Assembly (NCBI RefSeq): GCF_024347295.1
Contig: NZ_AP025458.1
Span: forward strand, 1,860,001 to 1,924,000
Reading direction: 5' to 3'
Origin: Vibrio artabrorum
GTDB taxonomy: Bacteria; Pseudomonadota; Gammaproteobacteria; Enterobacterales; Vibrionaceae
Length of the DNA: 64,000 nucleotides
The position numbers and the translations under genes are program-made. Shown here one piece after another: positions 59,377 through 64,000 of this stretch (the stretch's first letter is position 1; every line of letters starts with the position of its first letter). A model generated the notes under the pieces. It saw only the letters and a list, made by a program, of their open reading frames with translations. It made no database searches and had not been told where the DNA came from.

Positions 59377-60939
59377 ATGACAACAAAATCGAACGTTGCA
59401 AAGAAAAACAAAGCAGCACTGAAGAAAAACGACAAGATGCTGCCTGATGGTCCAGATTGGACATTCAATCTCTTAGAGCGATATCACGTAGAAATTAAAC
59501 GTGTGGCGCAACATTATCGTTTAGATACGTACCCGAACCAGATTGAAGTGATTACCTCCGAGCAAATGATGGATGCTTACTCAAGTATTGGTATGCCGAT
59601 CAATTACAACCACTGGTCTTTCGGTAAAAAATTCATCCAGACAGAGCAAAACTACAAACATGGTCAAATGGGCTTGGCGTACGAAATCGTGATCAATTCC
59701 AATCCTTGTATCGCTTACTTAATGGAAGAAAATACGGTCACCATGCAGGCGCTGGTCATGGCTCACGCTTGTTACGGCCATAACTCTTTCTTTAAAGGCA
59801 ATTACCTGTTCCAAACTTGGACTGACGCCAGTTCCATCATCGATTACCTGTTGTTCGCGAAAAAGTATATCAGTGGTTGTGAAGAGAAATATGGCGTCGC
59901 TGAGGTCGAGCAACTGCTTGATTCTTGCCATGCATTAATGAATTACGGCGTAGACCGATACAAACGCCCAGAAAAGATTTCCATTGCAGAAGAAACAGCA
60001 AGACAAGAAGAACGTGAAGCTTATCTGCAATCGCAAGTGAATGAGCTTTGGCGAACCGTTCCTCAAAACAAAAGTAAGGAAGAAGCAACGAAAGTTCGTT
60101 TTCCAAGCGAACCTCAAGAGAACATTCTCTATTTTATCGAGAAGAACGCGCCACTGCTTGAACCTTGGCAACGTGAGTGTGTTCGCATTGTTCGCAAGGT
60201 AAGCCAATACTTCTACCCTCAGAAACAAACTCAAGTCATGAACGAAGGCTGGGCAACCTTCTGGCATTACACTATTCTGAACCACCTTTACGACGAAGGC
60301 TTAGTGAGTGATAAGTTCATCTTAGAATTCCTACACAGCCATACTAGCGTCGTCGCACAACCCGCCTACAACAGCCCTTATTTCAGTGGCATAAACCCTT
60401 ATGCGCTTGGCTTTGCGATGTTTAAGGACATTCGACGTATCTGTGAAGAACCCACCGATGAAGACCGTGAGTGGTTCCCAGATCTGGCGGGAAGTGATTG
60501 GTTAGAAGCGGTGCACTTTGCGATGCACAACTTCAAAGATGAAAGCTTTATCAGCCAATACCTTTCTCCAAAGATCATTCGAGATTTTAAACTGTTCGCT
60601 GTGCTCGACGACGATCGCAAAAACACCATAGAGGTAAGTGCTATTCATGATGACCCGGGCTATCGCCTGATTCGTGAGAAGCTTGCCGCACAATACAATC
60701 TCAGTAATCTGGAACCGAATATTCAGGTGCTGAATGTCGATATTCGTGGTGATCGTTCAATGACGCTGCAATTTGTGCCTCATGACCGTATCCCGCTAGA
60801 TAAAGGCTACGATGAAGTAATGAAACATCTCTATCGCTTATGGGGCTTTGATGTCATTTTAGAAGAGCTCAAAGATACGGGACATCGAGAAATTCTAACC
60901 ACTTGCCCAAAACGTAATGACTATGGCTCTCAAATTTAA
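59377..60939 (+). CDS. ycgB: SpoVR family protein YcgB
   Basis: A 520-residue SpoVR-like protein, named from a Bacillus sporulation gene but common in Gram-negatives and of unknown function. Conserved blocks are GMPINYNHWSFGKKFIQTE near residue 72, VMAHACYGHNSFFKGNYLFQ near 126, NILYFIEKNAPLLEPWQRE near 249, VMNEGWATFWHYTILNHLYD near 288 and NPYALGFAMFKDIRRICEEP near 348. His and Glu residues in these blocks look metal-binding. It is last in the stress-linked module with yeaG and yeaH. Confidence 0.93.
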   Translation: MTTKSNVAKKNKAALKKNDKMLPDGPDWTFNLLERYHVEIKRVAQHYRLDTYPNQIEVITSEQMMDAYSSIGMPINYNHWSFGKKFIQTEQNYKHGQMGLAYEIVINSNPCIAYLMEENTVTMQALVMAHACYGHNSFFKGNYLFQTWTDASSIIDYLLFAKKYISGCEEKYGVAEVEQLLDSCHALMNYGVDRYKRPEKISIAEETARQEEREAYLQSQVNELWRTVPQNKSKEEATKVRFPSEPQENILYFIEKNAPLLEPWQRECVRIVRKVSQYFYPQKQTQVMNEGWATFWHYTILNHLYDEGLVSDKFILEFLHSHTSVVAQPAYNSPYFSGINPYALGFAMFKDIRRICEEPTDEDREWFPDLAGSDWLEAVHFAMHNFKDESFISQYLSPKIIRDFKLFAVLDDDRKNTIEVSAIHDDPGYRLIREKLAAQYNLSNLEPNIQVLNVDIRGDRSMTLQFVPHDRIPLDKGYDEVMKHLYRLWGFDVILEELKDTGHREILTTCPKRNDYGSQI

Positions 60940-61034
60940 GACTAATTTCAGTAATATCAATCACCATAAGTGATTGGCAAAAGACTCCGCTCCCCCTACA
61001 ACATAGTGGTCAACCCGCTCGGAAGTGGAGCAAT

Positions 61035-61071
61035 AAAAAAGCGCATAAGTCTGATGACTTATGCGCTTTCT
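61035..61071. terminator. Bidirectional rho-independent terminator after ycgB
   Basis: GCGCATAAGTC (61041-61051) / GACTTATGCGC (61055-61065) with A and T flanks, between convergent ycgB and sohB. Confidence 0.88.
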
Positions 61072-61149
61072 TTTTAAGGATCCAACGTCTTTAAATGAAC
61101 GTGAGGCACTCAACCTAGAACTAGATACTAGAGCTAAAATTCAATAAGC

Positions 61150-62217
61150 TTAAACAATCGGCTTTTGGCCACGTTCAATCAGCTTCATCAGTACGCTGTC
61201 TGCCGATTTACCTGCCACGCCCGCGAGTTTGTCTGACAATTTTTTCTTCTGTACATAGTGAATCGCAAGAACCGTTTTGTCCTGACATGCCGCTACGACT
61301 AAATCATCCGAAGTGCTGATCTCATCCACCAGCCCAAGTTCCAGTGCTTGCGTACCAAACCAATGCTCACCCGTTGCTACTTTTTCAAGATCGAGTGCTG
61401 GACGATGGTCACGAATAAAATCTTTGAATAGACCATGCGTCTCTTCTAGCTCTTCTTTAAACTTCTCACGTGCTTTATCGCTGTTCTCACCAAACATAGT
61501 CAGTGTGCGCTTATACTCACCCGCCGTTAACTGTTCGAACTCAATATCATGCTTTTTAAGCAATTTATTGAAGTTTGGCAGTTGAGCGATAACACCAATA
61601 GAGCCAACAATAGCAAAAGGGGCAGAGACAATTTTGTCTGCGATACATGCCATCATGTAACCACCACTCGCGGCTACTTTGTCTACCGAGATAGTCAGAG
61701 GCAAACCTGCCGCTTTGATGCGATCAAGTTGAGAAGACGCTAAACCATAGCCGTGAACCATGCCACCGCCAGACTCCAGCTTAAGCAAGACTTCATCGCC
61801 TTCACGAGCCACAGCCAGAACCGCCGTTACCTCTTCACGTAGAGAGGCCACTTCTTTCGCATCAATACTGCCATTAAAGTCGAGAACGAATAAGTGTGGT
61901 TCACGCTTGCTATCAAGTTCCCCCTCTTTCACGGCTTTCTTCACTGCTTTACCGCGTGATTTTACTTTCTCTTTTTCCGCTTTCTTTTCTGCTTTATCAC
62001 GGGCTTTGATGAAAGCATCATCATGTAGATGGTGCTCTAGTTGTTCAATCGTCTGTTTATGATGTTCAGATAGGTTCGTGATTTCTAGCTCACCTTTAAT
62101 CGCGCTTGATTTCCCACCCACAGATTTAGCAATCACTAAAATTGCGATGATGGCGATTACAACGGTCGCAATCTTGGCTAAAAACAAGCCGTAGTCCAAC
62201 AAAAATTCCAATGTCAT
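61150..62217 (-). CDS. sohB: Probable protease SohB (S49 signal-peptide-peptidase family)
   Basis: SohB is a membrane-anchored serine protease of the S49 family. The 355-residue protein has an N-terminal helix at about residues 8-30 (GLFLAKIATVVIAIIAILVI), then a charged Lys/Glu coiled region near 45-110. The catalytic core has the Ser in DKVAASGGYMMACIADKIVS near 180 and the Lys in TAGEYKRTLTMFGEN near 233, matching the Ser-Lys dyad. AGGGGAT precedes the ATG. It is divergent from yciK, an arrangement kept near topA/yciN in E. coli. Confidence 0.95.
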   Translation of the reverse strand: MTLEFLLDYGLFLAKIATVVIAIIAILVIAKSVGGKSSAIKGELEITNLSEHHKQTIEQLEHHLHDDAFIKARDKAEKKAEKEKVKSRGKAVKKAVKEGELDSKREPHLFVLDFNGSIDAKEVASLREEVTAVLAVAREGDEVLLKLESGGGMVHGYGLASSQLDRIKAAGLPLTISVDKVAASGGYMMACIADKIVSAPFAIVGSIGVIAQLPNFNKLLKKHDIEFEQLTAGEYKRTLTMFGENSDKAREKFKEELEETHGLFKDFIRDHRPALDLEKVATGEHWFGTQALELGLVDEISTSDDLVVAACQDKTVLAIHYVQKKKLSDKLAGVAGKSADSVLMKLIERGQKPIV

Positions 62218-62354
62218 ATCCCCTATTGTATGAATTAGTGTATTGTAACCATCTTGTCACGATTACCAAGAATTTCTCATCATTCCTGCGGTTATCTGTG
62301 TGATTAAACATCAATGGAATGACGAACATAATAAAAGAAAGAAGGATAAGCACA

Positions 62355-63095
62355 GTGGATTACCCAATCTCTACAGATGCCCTCAAAGATAAAGTAATTT
62401 TGGTTACAGGTGCCGGTGCTGGCATTGGTCGCCAAGCAGCACTCAGCTTCGCTCAACATGGTGCAACTGTCATTCTGTTAGGCCGCAATGTTAAAAACCT
62501 TGAATTCATTTACGATGAAATCGAAAGCGCGGGTTACCCACAACCTGCGATTATCCCATTGGATTTAAAAGGTGCGACAAAGCAGAACTACGTTGATATG
62601 GCAGAAACCATTGAATCACAGTTCGGCCGTTTAGACGGTCTACTGCATAACGCCGGCGTTCTCGGTACTCTGAGTCCGTTTGAGCAGATCGATGAAGAAA
62701 CCTTTGATGATGTTATGCAGATCAATGTGAAGTCTGAGTTCTTGATGACTCAAGCTCTGCTACCTGCACTTAAGAAAGCAGAAGCAGGTCGCATCGTATT
62801 TACCTCTTCAACGGTTGGTCACTCTGGCCGTGCATTCTGGGGCACTTACGCAATTTCTAAGTTTGCTACCGAAGGTATGATGCAAATCCTAGCGGACGAG
62901 CTTGAAGACACCAACATCCGTGTTAACGCAATCAATCCGGGCGGCACTCAAACACGCATGCGTGCAAAAGCGTACCCAGGGGAAGATGCGAATAAGCTAA
63001 AAACGCCACTCGACATCATCCCGCTGTACCTACACTTAATGAACCCAAGTGTGACTGACATTCATGGCCAATGTATCGATGCTCAACCTAAGTAA
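62355..63095 (+). CDS. yciK: YciK family short-chain dehydrogenase
   Basis: A 246-residue NAD(P)-dependent SDR. The GTG at 62355 (VDYPISTDALKDKV) is chosen since GAAGGA lies eight bases upstream and the E. coli match starts here; an ATG at 62319 would add 12 poorly supported residues. Motifs: cofactor-binding VTGAGAGIG near residue 19, HNAGVLG near 95, catalytic Ser in FTSSTVG, Tyr/Lys in YAISK and CINPGGT-like NAINPGGTQTRM. Its substrate is unknown. It lies alone between sohB and imuA. Confidence 0.9.
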   Translation: MDYPISTDALKDKVILVTGAGAGIGRQAALSFAQHGATVILLGRNVKNLEFIYDEIESAGYPQPAIIPLDLKGATKQNYVDMAETIESQFGRLDGLLHNAGVLGTLSPFEQIDEETFDDVMQINVKSEFLMTQALLPALKKAEAGRIVFTSSTVGHSGRAFWGTYAISKFATEGMMQILADELEDTNIRVNAINPGGTQTRMRAKAYPGEDANKLKTPLDIIPLYLHLMNPSVTDIHGQCIDAQPK

Positions 63096-63120
63096 CTGAT
63101 ATCATTAAATAACAGTAAAA

Positions 63121-63145
63121 AGTCGCTGCCATAGCGGCTTTTTTT
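63121..63145 (+). terminator. Rho-independent terminator after yciK
   Basis: AGTCGCT (63121-63127) pairs with AGCGGCT (63133-63139) with one G-T pair, then six T. Confidence 0.8.
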
Positions 63146-63224
63146 GTATCTAAATCAATCAACTAACACTTACTTCCTCTGATTTTCATCATTTTGCTTT
63201 GCATCTTTTTTATTGTTAAATATA

Positions 63225-63240
63225 CTGTATAAATAAACAG
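63225..63240. promoter_or_regulatory. LexA (SOS) box upstream of imuA
   Basis: CTGTATAAATAAACAG fits CTGT-N8-ACAG exactly and is flanked by TA on the left; it ends 11 bases before the imuA ATG, so LexA binding would block transcription of the operon. Confidence 0.93.
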
Positions 63241-63250
63241 GTATTTAATT

Positions 63251-63958
63251 ATGCATGAACTCATAAAAAACTTACAAGACCGCCAGCTAATCTGGAAAGG
63301 GTTACAATCGACAACTCAAGGAAATACCACTCCGACAGGCTATCCGCAACTGGATAAACAGCTTGATGGTGGCTTCCCGACGCACGGCGTTATTGAGGTT
63401 GAATCACAACAAGGGATCGGTGAACTTCGCCTACTTACGCCCTATTTAGCGCAACAAAACCCACAAAAATTGGCCATATTCATTAACCCACCAGGGAAAA
63501 TCTGTGCCGAGTTTTTTAGCAGCCAGGGGGTTAAGTTAGAAAACATCCTCGTTATCCATCCTCAACGCGATCTCGATGCGTTGTGGGCAGCAGAGCAATG
63601 CCTTAAAAGCGGCGCTTGCCACTCTGTATTGCTATGGGGAGCCGATCTAGAAATACACCAAACCAAGCGCCTACAAGCAGCAAGTGACACTGGTAAATGC
63701 CTGCAGTTTCACTTTAAAGCCACCAGCCATAATCAGTTATCCCTACCCGTATCTTTAAGCATGAAACTGTCTTCTCACGCCCAAGGATTGAAGGTAGAGA
63801 TAACAAAAAGAAAAGGCAGTTGGTCATATGGCAGTTTTATTCTAGACATGACACACAACTGGCCGTTACTCACAGAGAAAGTCGTTTATGAAGACAATTC
63901 AAACCGCACTTTGCCTGGTAACACTGTGCTGGCTTTTCCTATTGCGAAGCAAGGCTAG
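63251..63958 (+). CDS. imuA: Translesion synthesis accessory protein ImuA (SulA-like)
   Basis: ImuA is a RecA/SulA-like protein of the ImuA-ImuB-DnaE2 mutasome for error-prone bypass. The 235-residue protein has a RecA-like core: TGYPQLDKQLDGGFPTHGVIEVE near residue 32, then a degenerate nucleotide loop SQQGIGELRL, and LAIFINPPGKICAEFFSSQG near 74. It lies three bases ahead of imuB and behind a LexA box. A similar gene was earlier called sulA in some vibrios; the coupling to imuB favours ImuA. Confidence 0.9.
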   Translation: MHELIKNLQDRQLIWKGLQSTTQGNTTPTGYPQLDKQLDGGFPTHGVIEVESQQGIGELRLLTPYLAQQNPQKLAIFINPPGKICAEFFSSQGVKLENILVIHPQRDLDALWAAEQCLKSGACHSVLLWGADLEIHQTKRLQAASDTGKCLQFHFKATSHNQLSLPVSLSMKLSSHAQGLKVEITKRKGSWSYGSFILDMTHNWPLLTEKVVYEDNSNRTLPGNTVLAFPIAKQG

Positions 63959-63961
63959 CGT

Positions 63962-64000
63962 ATGTTATGGCTTTATCTGCACTTTCCATCTTTGCAGTTG
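63962..64000 (+). CDS. imuB: ImuB, Y-family polymerase-like protein (partial at window edge)
   Basis: Only the first 13 codons are in the window: MLWLYLHFPSLQL, the typical ImuB N-terminus. The ATG is three bases after the imuA stop. ImuB is a catalytically inactive Y-family polymerase that links the clamp with DnaE2. Identity rests on this short match and on the ImuA neighbour. Confidence 0.8.
   Translation, partial: MLWLYLHFPSLQL

Overview
The window looks like chromosome 1 of a marine Vibrio, probably near the Splendidus clade. This rests on gene content and order (mukFEB with cmoM, elyC, torR/torD, purR, riboswitch-tfoY, glgCA, topA-yciN, aroA, aat-bpt-infA-clpA-clpS-cspD, monomeric icd, DUF3360-pflB-lpxR-pflA, yeaG-yeaH-ycgB) and on close protein similarity to the known Vibrio and E. 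coli families. Every gene I can assess is intact. I see no insertion sequence, prophage, integron, CRISPR array, rRNA or tRNA, so this is core chromosome and not an accessory island.

Layout: 0-0.4 kb holds the start of a large fused formate dehydrogenase alpha subunit that runs off the left edge. At 0.7-9.2 kb lies the MukBEF condensin operon with the tRNA methyltransferase CmoM, and divergent elyC. At 9.3-13.2 kb are torR and torD (divergent), a possible small RNA, purR, and a cyclic-di-GMP-I riboswitch controlling tfoY. At 13.3-18.3 kb are a VTT-domain membrane protein, a DUF2007 zinc-ribbon protein, an alpha/beta hydrolase and glgC-glgA. At 18.8-24.1 kb are topA, yciN, aroA and a glycine-zipper protein. 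At 24.1-29.4 kb is a near-complete N-degron (N-end rule) set: aat, bpt, clpA and clpS, with infA and cspD. At 29.7-39.6 kb are icd, rluE, a porin, dinG, a TSUP transporter, priC-rsmS and the L16 hydroxylase gene roxA. At 39.9-47.7 kb are emrD, ptrB, xthA and a four-gene basic-amino-acid ABC transporter. At 48.4-54.7 kb is a pyruvate formate-lyase region in which a DUF3360 membrane protein sits where enterobacteria have focA, and lpxR sits between pflB and pflA. At 54.9-61 kb are yfbU and the PrkA-family kinase/DUF444/SpoVR module. At 61.1-64 kb are sohB, yciK and the start of the SOS mutasome operon imuA-imuB behind a clear LexA box; imuB runs off the right edge.

Functional links: the pfl region makes formate, which the formate dehydrogenase at the left edge could oxidise. 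Aat and Bpt add N-terminal Leu/Phe residues that ClpS recognises and delivers to ClpA(P). The strongest points for follow-up are the DUF3360-pflB pairing (candidate formate or organic-acid transporter), the candidate small RNA upstream of purR, the two 7-bp tandem arrays that each straddle a stop codon, the direct repeats ahead of yeaG, and the palindrome in the emrD promoter. Protein families are assigned from recognised motifs; no database search was possible.
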